Made by a program: the position numbers and the translations under genes. Under the pieces are notes generated by a model, which saw only the letters and a list, made by a program, of their open reading frames with translations, was not told the DNA's origin and did no database searches. This document shows positions 1 through 12,506 of a stretch of DNA of 41,296 nt, in pieces; within the stretch, counting starts at the first letter, position 1; each line of letters opens with the position of its first letter. This DNA comes from Psilocybe azurescens. Its lineage: Eukaryota; Basidiomycota; Agaricomycetes; Agaricales; Agrocybaceae. The DNA is taken from positions 1-41,296 of the forward strand of contig JAJIRX010000025.1 of NCBI GenBank assembly GCA_023853785.1, read 5' to 3'.

Positions 1-2989
1 ATGAAGATGACAACAAAACCAAAATTGCTGAATAAAATATTCTGGAGCAACTGAAGCGATGGGGAGTTGAGGATCTTAGATATAGAGGGAGAATGAAGGT
101 TTGGAAGATGATAGGATCGAAATGAACTGGACAAATTGCTCTGGGATGTGAGAGCGTGAATGGAGGGTTGTCTGCTACAACCCTTTGAAGGACGTCTTGA
201 TGATCTGGAATAACTATTGAATTTCATGCTGAATACTGATAGAGATTGATTGAATGCGTGCTGGAGTGCTGGGACTGAGTACTTGATAACTTGAATTCTT
301 TGCTGTGAAGAAAGTTGGGGCTTGTAACTTCCTTGTATTCAAGTGATACTACTACATGGTTTATGTACCAGAGAACATAGAAAAATATTTAAAAGAGATC
401 AAGTGTCCAAACTATACTAATCTTTCTGTAGAACAACACCCAGTAGCCCCATCTGCCAACTACATACAATAGATTGAAAGCTGACGGAGTTTAGGAGTGA
501 AAAATAGAAGGATGAGTAAGTAAGTAACATAGGATGAGTAAGAAGTATAAGCAGGATTATGAAAGCGAAGTGAGATGAGTAAGAAAGAGCGAAGCTGAGT
601 AAGTACAATAAGCAAGAATGACAATAGGAAGGAAGGATCAATCATATGAAAGTGTCAGACAATAGAAAAGGAGCCAAAATAGCGAACAAGTGCCATGCTA
701 ATGAATAGAACCAGTCTATTCATGGCACAGCTCAGTCATCCATTACCAAGACTGCTGAGTGAGACAAAGATTTGCTGCATATGTGGAATCCAGTTAAGGA
801 CCAAATAGTTGTAGACGACCAAATGCTGATGATGATGGTGATATATGATGCTGTGCAGTGCTGTGCATACTAGGATGGATAGAAATGATGTCCAGAAATA
901 AGCTGTGTATAGCCTTGAGATTCAAAATAGATAGATGATTGAATCATTGATAGGGAATGTAGCTGATCAAATGGTTGAAGTGGAGATTGAAAGTTGGAAT
1001 AGAGATTGAAGTGGACTGTGAATGGGCTTCAACGTTGAATATTGAGGGATGTGCTTCAGATAAAAATGCGAAATAATAACCCTGGCTTCTGCATGCAATG
1101 GGAGTCAAAACAGATGCTCTAAGCTTATAGATAAATCTCATATCCAATCAAAATTGGTGTATGACAATGTGAGTCATCTGTTTACAAAATGAACAAAGAA
1201 ATTGAAAGAACCCATTTTTTCAGTCACATATTGCCAACACCTGACATTGTAAGACAAACTCCTTAATCATAGAGATTCTGATGGAAACCAAACTTAGCAG
1301 AAATGTCAACAACAATAAAGTGAAGAACTTGTTTGAAGCCAATTTTAGAATTGCAATCAAGAGTCAAAGATATCAGTCTGCCTTTCAAACTTTCCCAATA
1401 TATTCTTGATCTATGTCATGTCAAGTCATAGCATCTGATTTTATTGAAAGGGTGTAAAAATTCTGAGCTTACAATTTATAATGAGATCCAGAGGCATTTA
1501 TTTTTGCAATCATTATCTGTAAATAAACTAATATATTATACTTGTTACAGACACTTTATTTTCTTTGCTTTGCTTTGCTTTTCCTTTTCCTTTTGTTTTC
1601 ATACATAAAAACATTCTCATCACATTATGCTGTCCATCATGTGATCATACATATGACTCATACTCTGACTCACATTATGACTTGCACTGTACTAGTAGCT
1701 GTAGATATTTAAACTTAAATAGCAAGTAGATACAGTGATTGTTCTTAGCTAGTTCTTAAGAATCTAATCTCCTCTTACTCAATACTGCTTGGAACTCACT
1801 GTTCTTGACTACTTGACTGTTGAATTTATCCATGCATGTGAATATAAGCTTGAAGTTGTAACAATACTAGTAAAGGGTAGAAGAAACTCCAAATTATTAG
1901 ACTTAGAGGCTTCACTTCCTAGTGGGTCAACAAGTGTAGTAAGCCTTACAAAACTAAATAAGGGATAGTGAGGTCTATTAATCAGTGCTATGACTCAGCC
2001 TATCTTTAGTTCTCTGCACAAATATTAAAGCAGCCCCTCTAAGTGACAGAGATAATCACCTGATCTATTGATAAAGCTATTATTCCCACAAAAGGGTAGA
2101 ACTCTCCAAGAACTTGTCCTTGGTCAAGTAATAAAATTATTAATTAAATCAGTAAACAGACTCATATCAGGCAGAGGAGTTGATAAAAAAGAATGGAAAG
2201 AGATCAGGGCTATCAAAAATGGGATCAATTAACAGAGTGTCAGTAAGCTCACATATTTTTTTATTTTTTCTTCATATACCATGATCTGCATGACTTGTTT
2301 GAACTGTTTCTCTGTTTAAAAGCAATTAATCTCTAGTTATAAGTTAGCAGACAGTAAAAACATACCTTTGCTTCTATACTATATTATTTAAATTTTAGTT
2401 CAGCTGTAGAGCATTACTGATAAACATATACATGAGACACACAGAAAAATAGGTGTATTGGTTTTGCTGCACTAAGAATTGTGGTATTTACATCTTCAGA
2501 GCCTTACAGATATCAAGTTAGAATTGTATTATAATTATTAAAACCAAAAGTAACACTCTTTGCCTCACATCAACAGATTGAGAATTATTATCTTTCTTTT
2601 ATTGCTAAAACTTGCTTTCTCTCTACTTGCAGAGTGACCAGTCTTGTTTTTCTGGCCTTTGGGCCTTTTACCAGACATTTTGAGTGGATTAAACAGTATA
2701 TCAACTATTAGAAGTAATTAAATAGTAAGGGATAAGAGACAGAGTAAAAACAAAATGAAAGACACTTATTAAGTGGCTTGCAATTATTACCAGCTGTTTT
2801 GGGTCAGTTATCTGATTTGGGTGTTAATTTTGACAAGTTTCTGAATTGGAGTGTTAATTTTAACAGCTTCCTAATTAGGATGTTAAAGTTTTCCAGACAT
2901 GGCTCCAGTATGGAAAGGTGGACTGTCAAGCCTCCAAATAGGTTGACAAACACCTTGTTGCTGTGATTGCCAATGTGTTACGATCTCAA

Positions 2990-3019
2990 GTTAGAATCAC
3001 GCAGTGTGCGTAATCTAAC
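2990..3019. repeat. Imperfect palindrome with CGCA/TGCG core
   Basis: The sequence reads GTTAGAATCACGCA, one to two bases of loop, then TGCGTAATCTAAC. The two arms are complementary apart from one indel or mismatch, so a stem of about 13 bp can form. The role is unknown; it could be a transposon end or a remnant hairpin. Confidence 0.5.
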
Positions 3020-3191
3020 CACCAATCGTTTACAAGAACAAGTTCAAGTTTGAGTTGAGCAGGTTAAGCAGGTTAGATTCTCAAGAACTAGCCAAAGAAT
3101 ACAATGGATCCTTCCTGGTATAAATACTATGAACTGTACAGCAAGTTGAAACAAGTTTGAATGTTCATCAGCAGATGTATATAAGAATAGA

Positions 3192-3297
3192 GGAAACAGA
3201 TCAATCGTTCATCGAAAGATGTATCATAAAAGATGGAAGTGAAAGGAAACAGATCAAACATTCATCGAAAGATGTATCATAAAAGATGGAAGTGAAA
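3192..3297. repeat. Two-copy tandem repeat, 53-bp unit
   Basis: The unit starting GGAAACAGATCAA at 3192 recurs at 3245 with only a few substitutions and shares TTCATCGAAAGATGTATC. It is a simple recent tandem duplication with no coding content. Confidence 0.8.
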
Positions 3298-4016
3298 GTC
3301 CATCAGAGATATGATGGAGTTTCATAGAATGATAGAAAACAAAGTTTATCAGAGCAGATGATGCTGTATCAATGATGTGAAGGATGACAAAGAAAAGGAA
3401 AAGAAAAGAAAAGAAAAGAGAAAGGGAAAAGAAAAAGACTTGTCGTAACACAATGTTTGTTGGTATTCATAGATTGTGTCATGTATATCAGATCATGGAG
3501 ACCTCTATAGCTATTTTTATGATAGAACATTTGTTGTAATATTTCCATCTGCTGCTCATATACAACACCCTCAAGTATAACATAAACTAAAATTTGGTTA
3601 ATGTGTTTTATACTACTTACCACTTGTCTGTCTTTCTATAATTGTTAAATTCTTCATCTTCTGTGAAAATGACTTTTACAACTTCTACAACTTCTTCTTC
3701 ATTGGCATCTATTCTATCTAGGTGCTCCCTTAATCTCAGATCAAATAGAAAAATTGGCTAGTCCATCAAATTATGCAAGTAATTAAAAATACTTGTCTAG
3801 TCCAAGTACATTATTAACACCACCCACATAATAAATGACATCTGTGGCTGGGTTTTCAGGTCCTCCAAGTAGTGTGCAAAAATAATGTACAAGGTTTGTT
3901 GTCATATTTTTCAACAATGGCAAATATTTTTATGATTCAAGTTGCAGTTGTGTAGATATAATTTGGATGCATCTTTGTACAATATTTTGAGCAGTATTTT
4001 ATCTTCCTCCACAGAG

Positions 4017-4048
4017 TCCATATGGACTCCAGTGGAATCCAGTGGACT
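4017..4048 (+). repeat. Left terminal inverted repeat
   Basis: The 32-bp end begins TCCATATGGACTCC and pairs with 7640-7671. It continues inward into further TCCAGTGGA words up to about 4200. Confidence 0.6.
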
Positions 4049-4895
4049 TGCCTACACATTGAGTGTAGAAAAATAAACAAATCCCACTGGATTCCACTGG
4101 ACTTCAGTAGATTCTATACTACACAGCTGTACTTTATCTTGCTCTGCAGAATTTACCTAGTCTCTAGTGGGTTCTACTGGATTCTATTGGATTTGCTATA
4201 TGTAAACATCAAATTGGGAGTAGACTTCAGGCTTTTTCTATATATTCCCACAGAAAGACAGAAAGGAGACATTTCAATGAGCTATATCTCTTGAATAGCT
4301 GAAGATTTTTATAAAATTGAAATTATAGTATAGTCTAATTATTCCAGACTATGTTCTGGTAAAATTTATTTCAACTGAGCTGCTATTCCTAGTATTTGAT
4401 CACTCCCAATTTTAGTATTTATTATTCCTGTGCCTGATTCTCAAGATAGGATCTCAAAATATAGTACAAAGATGTGTCCAAATTATATCTACACACTGCA
4501 ATTTGAATTGTAAAAATATCCGGTTATTGTTGAATAAATGTGACAATAAACCACTATAGCTCTTTGCCAACTGGTGCAAGATTCTCTTCATTGTTGGTTT
4601 GGGCTTTGGACAATGCTAAATATATTTTATATTTCTCAATAAAATCCAGTGCATCATACAGCTGCTCAAATTATACCAGAAGCTTTTGATACACTTCCCA
4701 GATATTCTCTGGGTTTTAAACAGGGCTGCCCATTCTTGCAGTCTAAGTGGAGAAACTTAAAAGATACATTATTTGGAGGAAAAATTAGCACTGCATTCAA
4801 AGCCTTTATCATTCAACATTAATACAATCACTATTGAAGATAACAGTACTTGCTCTCACCCTCACCATCCTTGCTCTTGCCATCTGTGTCTCTGC

Positions 4896-5040
4896 CCTCA
4901 CCATCCACACCCTCACCATCTACACCCTCACCATCCACACCCTCACCATCCACACCCTTGCCATCCACACCCTTGCCATCCACACCCTTGCCATCCACCC
5001 TTGCCATCCACACCCTTGCCATCTGCACCCTTGCCCTTGC
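4896..5040. repeat. Minisatellite, 15-bp unit
   Basis: Units of the form CACCATCCACACCCT, shifting to TGCCATCCACACCCT, are tandemly repeated and degrade outward to about 5200. The unit is five codons long, so several frames on both strands stay open and give periodic peptides (VDG(E/K)G on the minus strand); I do not consider these genes. The plus strand is strongly pyrimidine-rich and the complement carries many GG/GGG runs. Confidence 0.85.
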
Positions 5041-6807
5041 TGTCTGCATCCTTGCCATCCATGCCCTTGCTCTGGCTGTCCTCATCCTTGCTCTGGCCAT
5101 CTGTGTCCTCTCCCTAGCTGTTGCCATTGCCATTCTCACCATATGCATCCTCACCATTGCTTTCTGTGTCCTCACTATTGCTGTCTGTGTCCTTGTAGTG
5201 GCCTTCCTTGCCTTTATCATCATTGTTGTTGTCTGTTGTTGTCCTTGTTATCACGGTTGTCTGTGGCTGTCCTCATTTTTGTATGCATGGCCATCATGGT
5301 TGTTGTGAACAGCAGAGAGGGCAAGGATGGCAACAGCAACTAGGGAGAGGAAGGGGGTGGAGAGGGGATGGTGGTGGTTGGAAAAAATGGTAACATGTAC
5401 ATTTGATGGTTGATGTGCTAATCAGCCAATTCCAGACACACATGCACATCACATGCGCTTTGAAGAGACTGTTGCACAGCTAGCTGTGTAAAAAGATGTA
5501 TAATAAAGAGTAGCTGAATTTTTGGCATCCAGATGTACATAAGTGAGTGGTGATATGTTCACAAAGGATGAGGGAAACTACAAAATAAACACAGCTAAGC
5601 AGTATGAATGGCATGATTATGTCTAAATACTGGGCAGTTGGGCTAGCTATTGTAAACAACAATATACTACCTGTAAAAAGATGTAACTATGCATTGACTG
5701 AAGAACAATGGAGGAAGGCAAAGGGGTTAGCTGAGGTTGAGACACAGTGCAGTCAGTTGTGTGTTCTAAAATTAGCACACACTAACTACCTGTGATATAA
5801 TTAAAGACTTAGTGCCAAATTACTCTAGAGGTCTTGCCGAGTGTGATACAGGTTCTCATGCATCATGGACAGTCAGAACAAACCAGCTCGGCTCTCATTA
5901 AATGAGTCCGATCACATTATGGGGCAAGGGTAGCTTTAGCTGTCTGAAACATCAAGGAAAATGAGGACTGCCAAGCAAGTCTTCATATTCTAGAGGCAAT
6001 AATAAATAATGCAGGTGCGTCTAGCTGAGCAGATCAGAGTATACAAATATGAAGAGTATTCTCAACCAATAGGAAAAGCGGAATAGTGCATGGCCCGATG
6101 TGTGGTTAACTCATAATAAGAGTTCAATATGCACCGAGCTGATGAATAAATTGAATAACACAGTTTAATCAAACAAACCCATTGTCAGCTGGGTTCTTAG
6201 GTGAATGCTGAAGACTTTTTATTGTCAAACATCACGGTCCATATGCCTAAGAAAATAACAGCTGAAGAGTGTCAGGTACTAGCTAGGCACACAGTATTTG
6301 TATAGATTATTTATTAGTAATCTGGTTGGTTGTAGAAAGGCTTATGGTTTGAGAAACATGTAGTTTGGGGGTTTGTAATAGTGATTTGATTTACTAAATT
6401 ATTCTCCAAAATTGTATGTACCTGTAGCTATAAATTAAATATATCTATGTAGATATTGAACAAATAATTTTTACCCCAAGAATGTACAGTTCAGATTTAT
6501 TCTGTGTCTGCATTTTCTGAAAGTATTAAGAACTTTGAGGACATTAATTGCTTGTCAAGCAATAACAATATGTTGTTCACCTCTGAATTTGAAAGTAGTG
6601 CTTTCCATATTTGAAAGCAAGAAAATATTTGAAGAGTTCACCTCACTCCACCAAGTCTAAAAACATTGACTTTATACCCAGCAAGAGGCCAACCGAAATA
6701 TAGGGCACACCAGCTAGCTTCACAACCTAGCTTCTTTTGTTCTGTATTTTCAAGGCCAAGAAGGTCAAAGCATGTTTTATTAGGTCAAGAAGGCCACCAG
6801 TTTACTT

Positions 6808-6985
6808 AGCTCAAAGCATGTACCCACTGATAGTGACCCTAAGAAGGTCTGGAAATGGTACTGTGTTAGAGAAAGAGATTCTGTGGAATTTTGAACCCCA
6901 CACTTCAGCTCAAAGTGTGTACCCGCTGATAGTGATTCTAAAAAGGTCTGAAAATAGTATTACATTAGAGTAGAGATTTGTAGAA
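6808..6985. repeat. Diverged two-copy tandem repeat, 99-bp spacing
   Basis: A segment beginning AGCTCAAAG at 6808 recurs at 6907. The copies differ at roughly a dozen positions, nearly all transitions, several of them CA in one copy opposite TG in the other. Confidence 0.7.
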
Positions 6986-7639
6986 GTCTCAGCACCCACT
7001 AAGAAATCATAAAAACAAACATATTATTCCAAAATCCTTGCAAGCTAATCCTTGTATTCACTCTCTGTTTGAAGATTGTTGTGTAGTATGATTATTAAAA
7101 GTGCAAGCTTACCTTCCCAGTGATGAACTAGTCATTGTAAAATTTGATTGAAGTGTTAAGCTACAAGCACACTCCACAGCAAGCATCTCAGCGCCTGTGA
7201 AATTTTCACCCCACAGACTGAACAAATGCACAAATGTATTCTTAGAGAGGTCTTGCTTCCAAACACAATTAACTATTGTTTTATATAATTGCTATTTCAT
7301 AGAATTAATTTCTATGGAATGTAGTCTTTTTGCAATTGATATTAATATTAATAACTAATGATTATACTTCAAATATCATGTTAATTATTGCATCCAATGG
7401 AGTCCAGTGGATTCCACTGGACTGTGCTAGTAAACATATTATTTGTTGTTGTTCAGTGAATATTTAAGCCCAAGTCCACTGGGCTCCAGTGGACTTGACT
7501 GGACTCATAATCCACTGGACTGAGACTGGACTGAAAATTTTGGCAGAAGTCCAGTGCAAGTCCAGTGGACCCCAGTGGACTGCAGTCCAGTCCATTCCAG
7601 TGGACTAGACAATCAGTCAGCCAGTTTGGTTGGGCAGAG

Positions 7640-7671
7640 AGTCCACTGGAGTCCACCGGAGTCCATATGGA
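7640..7671 (-). repeat. Right terminal inverted repeat
   Basis: This is the inverted counterpart of 4017-4048. It is preceded inward by a dense run of TCCAGTGGA/TCCACTGGA words from about 7395. Confidence 0.6.
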
Positions 7672-7679
7672 ATGTGTGG

Positions 7680-8165
7680 GGGATAGTAAAGATCTTGCAA
7701 ATGATTGTGATACTGCTGTGCTGAAAGTATAGAACTATATATTTTACTGTAGACACCAAGTACATCTATCTCACTGAGATTGGGCTGCTGTGCAGAGCAT
7801 ACTTATCCACTTTAATAGAAGAGCAGTTCTTCCATTCATAATGTATTTTAAAATTAACAACAGAATAGTTACATAGAGAAGATTTCCAGAGTCCTAACAG
7901 CCTTAAAATAATCTATTCATGCAAGCCTGCTTCAGCATTGATATTGAGAGTAAATTTCAGGGTATTTAGTGCAAAGGTGTGGTATAAAATGTCTTGGTGA
8001 GCTAAGGAATATGCTTTTGTCATAGGTATGTATTTGCCAATTTAAAACCCAACAGATGGCCATCACATGCTGGTGATTGGAGAAGTACTTTATATCAAAA
8101 CTTAAGAAGCGCTGATTGCATGGAATTGTTTGAAGGTGCAGATAATATCATGCAGGGTCCTCAAA
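7680..8165. other. AT-rich gap, nothing recognised
   Basis: No gene, repeat or structure is supported between the right end of the candidate transposon and the decayed PWWP fragment. Confidence 0.5.
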
Positions 8166-8169
8166 TTTT

Positions 8170-8500
8170 TGCCAGAAAATAATGTCATATCTATCTCACA
8201 ACCAGCATCATAATACTTGTGCTCTGCATCCTGCTTCTTAGCATTAGCATCCCCACTCACACCCTCCCATTCCCATTCATTGCAGATACAGTAGTCATTG
8301 TAGCAACAGAAGTGAGAGCAGTAGGCACACCAAGGCCCATAATCCCAATCAACGGCCAATTCACATTCAAAATCACATCACACTTCTCCACCAACCTTTG
8401 GCCCGAGCATGGAACTGGTACTCATTTTTGTAAATCAGCATCTTATCCTCAGTAGCATAGGCTTTGCTTTCATAGGATGGTGATATCAGCCATAGAATAG
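8170..8500 (-). pseudogene. Decayed partial copy of the PWWP gene (exon 6 region)
   Basis: Read on the minus strand with one frame correction, this stretch encodes EDKM...NEYQFHARAKG followed by EKCDVILNVNWPLIGIMG, later MNGNGR and KKQDAEH. The intact gene at 12507-15075 has DDKM...AEYHFRARAKG, DKWHAILNANRPVPGIVG, NGNGR and KEQDAEG in the same order, so this is a paralogous fragment. A short piece near 8490 resembling CTATGGCTGATATC may derive from the neighbouring exon 5. The fragment is much more AT-rich than the gene, and many differences are C-to-T or G-to-A. It ends next to the last NACHT exon. It has no start, no PWWP domain and several frame breaks, so it cannot be functional. Confidence 0.75.
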
Positions 8501-8541
8501 CAGCCCAACTTGATTCCAGGTATGAAGCCCAATGAGCTCCA

Positions 8542-11195
8542 TTAGGTATTGACTGCACTGGCAACCGGGTAGAGGTATTGGTCATAGAGCTTATTCACTG
8601 CTTGTGATATCATAGGTAGGAGACCTTCGTCGTACTCCGCGATAAGGGCCATAGATATAGGATTGCGCTATACGAGAGCCCAGTATAGTAAATGCCGTGA
8701 TCCATACAGCCGCAAAAGACACCTCTGTATGAACTTACCAGGATTCCACGTAACCAACACATCACAGATAATGTGAGAGTAACCGACGACTGTGACCCTC
8801 CCCCTGGTTTTGTTTGTCTGCAAAATGTATTCCACATCTTGGAATCCAGTAAAAGTGTCAAAAACAACCTCCCATGCGTATCCCGGAGTAAATGCTTGAT
8901 CCTTGAAGGAAAAAGCGCTCCCTCAGTAAAGAAGGAACGCAGAATCAATGCTATTGAGTCGATAGCAGAATCTGGTAGCAAGCTAGGGCTTTGTTTGCAA
9001 AGAATATCGGTCAATACATATTTTAAAGAGAAAGCAAACTTACTCATTTGGATTCTTGGCAAGCTTTATTGCATCATCACCAAATATAGTCAAAGATAGA
9101 CGCATTAGTCGCAGTTCTTGACTGTTCCATCGAGAAAACCATTCCCCGTCTTCGTATGTAAGAATGTACTCGCGAAAAGGTCCTAAAGTACAAAAATATC
9201 CCTCCCGGCTGACCCAGTTAATAACGCATAGACATCTCTGTACCTCATGCAACAAGCCTACTTCGGGAAGATGTTGTAAACAGTCGACTGTCAAACGCGT
9301 ATGCTGTGCGTAGAATAAGAATGGGGTTACGGCAAGTTGATCAGTGTCGATGAGATCCTGTATAATTTTGCATCCAGCACGAGTCAGAGTTTTATGAATT
9401 ATTGACCAATAATTCATGTGCTTGGACGACCAGTGGCGAATGACTCCCAGATATCGCAGTAGATACGAACCGTACATAATTTGAGTCGAATCGGATGCCA
9501 AGAAAGAATTAATCTTTGAATTACACTCGACCAAAAGAACTTTGAGAGTGATGGTGTCGCACAGATCGTGGCGGAATTCCATAACACCATCCAGCAGATT
9601 TTGCAAGCTCATTAAGCTCATAGTACTGCAGGGGACCGTCAAAAATATTTAGCATGAAGTCCCGCCTAATAAAAAGGTGCTTACAGGGTCGGATGTCTAC
9701 CTATGTCAGGTTTCTGTTCCACAGCGTCTCCGACCAATCCGAAAAAGTTATGCCGGAACTGTTCGGCAACCTTGGTGATGTCGACAAAGTATTGTCCTGA
9801 CCGAAGGTCACTTTGGAGAAATTCCCGAAAGGATAGATGACAAAACGTTATCGTTGTTTCATCTAGAGGTCCAGATGGGTCATACAAAAATTTAAAAGTT
9901 CTTCATCTTGGGAGTCATTGTACTCTAGCTCGATGAGCGCGCTGAGGGCATCTAATATTAGATCCACCTGGCTAGCATCTACCTCGAGGAACATTTGCAT
10001 TGCTTGAACTGATAAATCTAGCATTGCTCCACCAAGTATCAGTTTTAGCGTCACCCGAAGACTATCTGGAATACGTGACAAAATGGCGGCATAGAGAGCG
10101 TCAAGGGTTGAGAACGCAGTGGCACGATGAGGTCCAGCCGTCGTCAATATCCGGAGTTGTTCTCGAGGGTCACAGAAGTCAGACGAGTATCCAACAAATC
10201 TGACGATGGTGGATGCATAGATGAACTGGCCGGAAGATTCTTCAACGAAGCGTTTGACAATGCGTGCGGATGGCCACGGTTGCTTCACGGAGGACATGAA
10301 GCGACTATACTTCTTGTATATCTTGGCAAACTCAGCCATGAGATACGTCTCAATATCGCGGTTTGCGTCTCCAACTTCGATGAGAGAAATTGGCAGTGAA
10401 ATGCCATGCATAGGCCCAACTTCAAACGAGTCCCTGATCCAGTATTCGGGACGGCTAGCGATGAGAAACCGCAGAGGCATGTTGTCATGGCGGATAGAAC
10501 TGGATATAAGAGAAAGGATATTCGTCTGAGTGGTGGAGTCTGCGCATTCGTCCAGGCCGTCAATGATGATGGTTGGTGTATGCTCCGGCCAGCTGGAGGC
10601 CTGGAGAATGGGATCGATGATCAGAGCTTTCAGCTGTACGTCCATAGATTTTGTGGGAAGTGTGGGGTCGTTCATCAACGCGTCGCTTACGAAGGAAAGT
10701 AAGGAAGGAAATTGCACCGCGAGTTGATATGCGAGTGTTGAGAAGAGTCTGTTGCCGTCTCCCCGACCCGTTTTGTCTCCGGCAGCAAAGAAAAAGCTCC
10801 CTCCGTATTGAGCTCGATAAAGCTCCCAAAGAAGCTCGGCGACTGACTGTGCTATTGATGATTTCCCGGACCCCGCTGGCCCGTAAAGCCATACAACTTT
10901 GTGGTCGGGAGTGGGGTTCATAATCCAGTCCTTTAACGTCTCGATGACCTGTTCGCGTGTTCCGGGGTGGCATTTTCCTGGCGGGAATCGTTGAGAGGAG
11001 TTGAACATTGCGCCAGGCGCAATAAATTGGCTAAGAACATATAGTCCTAGTGCGATAAAAAACATCATTTATCCATCGTTGTTTTTGCAGCATATGACTC
11101 CTACCATGGTTCCAGTTCACGCTATAGTTGTAATCCCCTTGGACGGTAGCGAAATGACCCCCGGTAATCATAAGATTACTTCCCGGTGGGAACAT
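8542..11195 (-). CDS. NACHT-domain STAND NTPase (fungal NLR-like), five exons, one frameshift
   Basis: The model is the complement of 11105-11195, 9685-11046, 9044-9625, 8739-8988 and 8542-8667. Introns are 58, 59, 55 and 71 bp, three of them with GTAAG donors, and all phases agree. The product would be about 803 residues. The NACHT domain has Walker A GPAGSGKS (about residues 86-93, nt 10859-10882), Walker B IIIDGLDE (about 190-197) and a downstream RFLIASRPE motif. The N-terminus, with MITGGHFATVQGDYNY, resembles the short glycine-rich leader common in Agaricomycete NACHT proteins. No WD40, ankyrin or TPR repeats are visible in the roughly 400-residue C-terminal half. STAND proteins act as nucleotide-dependent switches; in fungi they are linked to non-self recognition, but the ligand here is unknown. 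A run of five A at 9886-9890 must be six to keep the conserved frame (NF..DPSGPLDE..ITFCHLSF); this is either a consensus error or a real disabling deletion. The start ATG at 11195 is the first in frame after upstream stops. Confidence 0.85.
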
Positions 11196-11840
11196 TTGCT
11201 GAGGTGGATGAGGCCGAGGCTGAGCGTAGATGTCATTATTAAAGTCGTCCCCATTGCCGCTGGCGCTGAGCCGAATTTGTTCGATGAAGATGTTACTTCA
11301 GAGAGGAGCTCAGGGCGAAAAAGTGAGGACGGATTGGAGGCAGATTGGGGGCAGATTGGAGGCAGATTGTTCAGCGCTGAACGTCTTATTAGACACAGCA
11401 TATCACTGACAGTGCGCCCAATGACAGCTACACCGTTATATTGTACTAATTATAGAATAGTATTCATTGGAACGCTATGATCCATTAATGCCAAATCATT
11501 TACGCTACAAATAGATGGCAGAATCTCAACCAGAATCGCACGTGTGGAGAAGCTGCGTGGGTGAAATACATATCTTTCAGAGATTGACATGACGCGGGAC
11601 ATGGATGTTTAAACAATTCATTACGCAGAAGAAAAGAGCGACGACGCACGCAACATCAGAAATTTGCAGGAGTTGGGGTTTGAGTCTGCTAGCAGGTTGA
11701 GGCAAAGAGAGAAACAACAACAACAACATGTTAACAGTCAAGAGATCAAACAAAAGAAAAGAAACGGGGAAAGCATAGATAATTAATTAGCAACAAAAGA
11801 AAGAAGAAAGGAAGTCATTCATGTTCATAAGTAAGATGAG

Positions 11841-11861
11841 CAAACAAACAAACAAACAAAC
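11841..11861. repeat. (AAAC)n microsatellite
   Basis: Five uninterrupted CAAA/AAAC units are followed by an imperfect one. Confidence 0.9.
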
Positions 11862-11924
11862 GAAACAAGCGACGATGCGACTTGCATGAAAAGGAAAAAA
11901 AATTCAATGCAATTTTTGGTATAA

Positions 11925-11942
11925 GGTAGGTAGGTAGGTAGG
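11925..11942. repeat. (GGTA)n microsatellite
   Basis: Four and a half tandem GGTA units. Confidence 0.9.
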
Positions 11943-12506
11943 ATATGATAGGGTAGGCGAGGCGAGGCGAGGCGGAGACAAAAGCGTACGGTTCGATGGC
12001 AGATGTACAGTATGGCGGCTGACCAGAAGGATGAATCAAGCAAAATGGGAGGGGGACAGGGACCCAAGGAAAGAAAAAAAAACAAAAACGAAAAGATTTG
12101 AAGAGAGCCTGGCAACAGCGGCAGCAGGAGGACGAGGACTAGGACGAGGACGAGGAGAAGAAAATGCTTTTTTCCCATATATTCGTCGACAAAAAATTGC
12201 AAAAAAGCGAGTGGGTTTTGTAGGAAGGATGTCTTCGATCCGAACGATGGGTGAACCCATAAAACAAGACGGGGTTCGGTTCGGCTCCAGTTCGGTCGCA
12301 GTGTCGTTGTCGTTATCATTGTCCATTGGTCATTGTCGTGTGTCGAAAAAGATTCGAAGAAAAAACCGTATTATTATCGTTGAAACCGTCGCTTCAGCCC
12401 CACCCAGTACACTTCGGTCCCGCCCTCGCCCCAGTGCATATCGCACCTTTATGCCCGTCATACCGCCGCGCCGCGCCATGGTCCTCCAATATATCCCCGT
12501 CTAAAC

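Larger units (their letters stand above)
1..4009. other. AT-rich gene-free region
   Basis: No coding region is supported here. Open frames are short, low in complexity and begin at arbitrary codons. The sequence is AT-rich with pyrimidine runs (for example about 1558-1600, a CTTTG/CTTTT run) and looks like decayed transposon sequence. Only two local structures stand out, a hairpin and a tandem repeat, listed separately. Confidence 0.6.
4017..7671. mobile_element. Candidate non-autonomous DNA transposon with 32-bp inverted ends
   Basis: The sequence at 4017-4048 is repeated in inverted orientation at 7640-7671 with two mismatches in 32 bp; both ends start with the palindrome TCCATATGGA. Outside these, the flanks (CACAGAG on the left, CACACAT on the right read inward) are also partly similar, so the true ends may lie a few bases further out. 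Variants of GTCCAGTGGA occur in both orientations at 4017-4200 and, densely, at 7395-7671, the arrangement expected for subterminal transposase-binding sites. The interior has no transposase, only a minisatellite and a short tandem repeat. No convincing target-site duplication was found, so the superfamily is not assigned. Alternatively, two unrelated insertions of the same word-rich repeat could lie in opposite orientation. Confidence 0.5.
11196..12506. other. Intergenic region with microsatellites
   Basis: No gene is supported here. It should contain the NACHT gene's promoter and the PWWP gene's 3' end. It carries (AAC)n at about 11714-11728, (AAAC)n at 11841-11861, (GGTA)n at 11925-11942 and a short GGCGA run just after. 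The open frames in this interval are low-complexity or antisense. At 11331-11368 there is a short GCAGATTGGAG repeat. Confidence 0.6.

Noticed and set aside
4773..5393. Several overlapping open frames giving His/Pro, Thr/Leu or VDGKG-repeat peptides
   Set aside because: They are by-products of the 15-bp minisatellite, whose unit is a multiple of three.
10001..11480. Plus-strand open frames opposite the NACHT gene
   Set aside because: They mirror the well-supported minus-strand coding exons and have no motifs.
12036..12504. Open frames on both strands of about 96-164 codons near 12.0-12.5 kb
   Set aside because: Low-complexity composition (Leu/Val or Arg/Glu repeats), no homology and no splice logic; this is the 3' flank of the PWWP gene.
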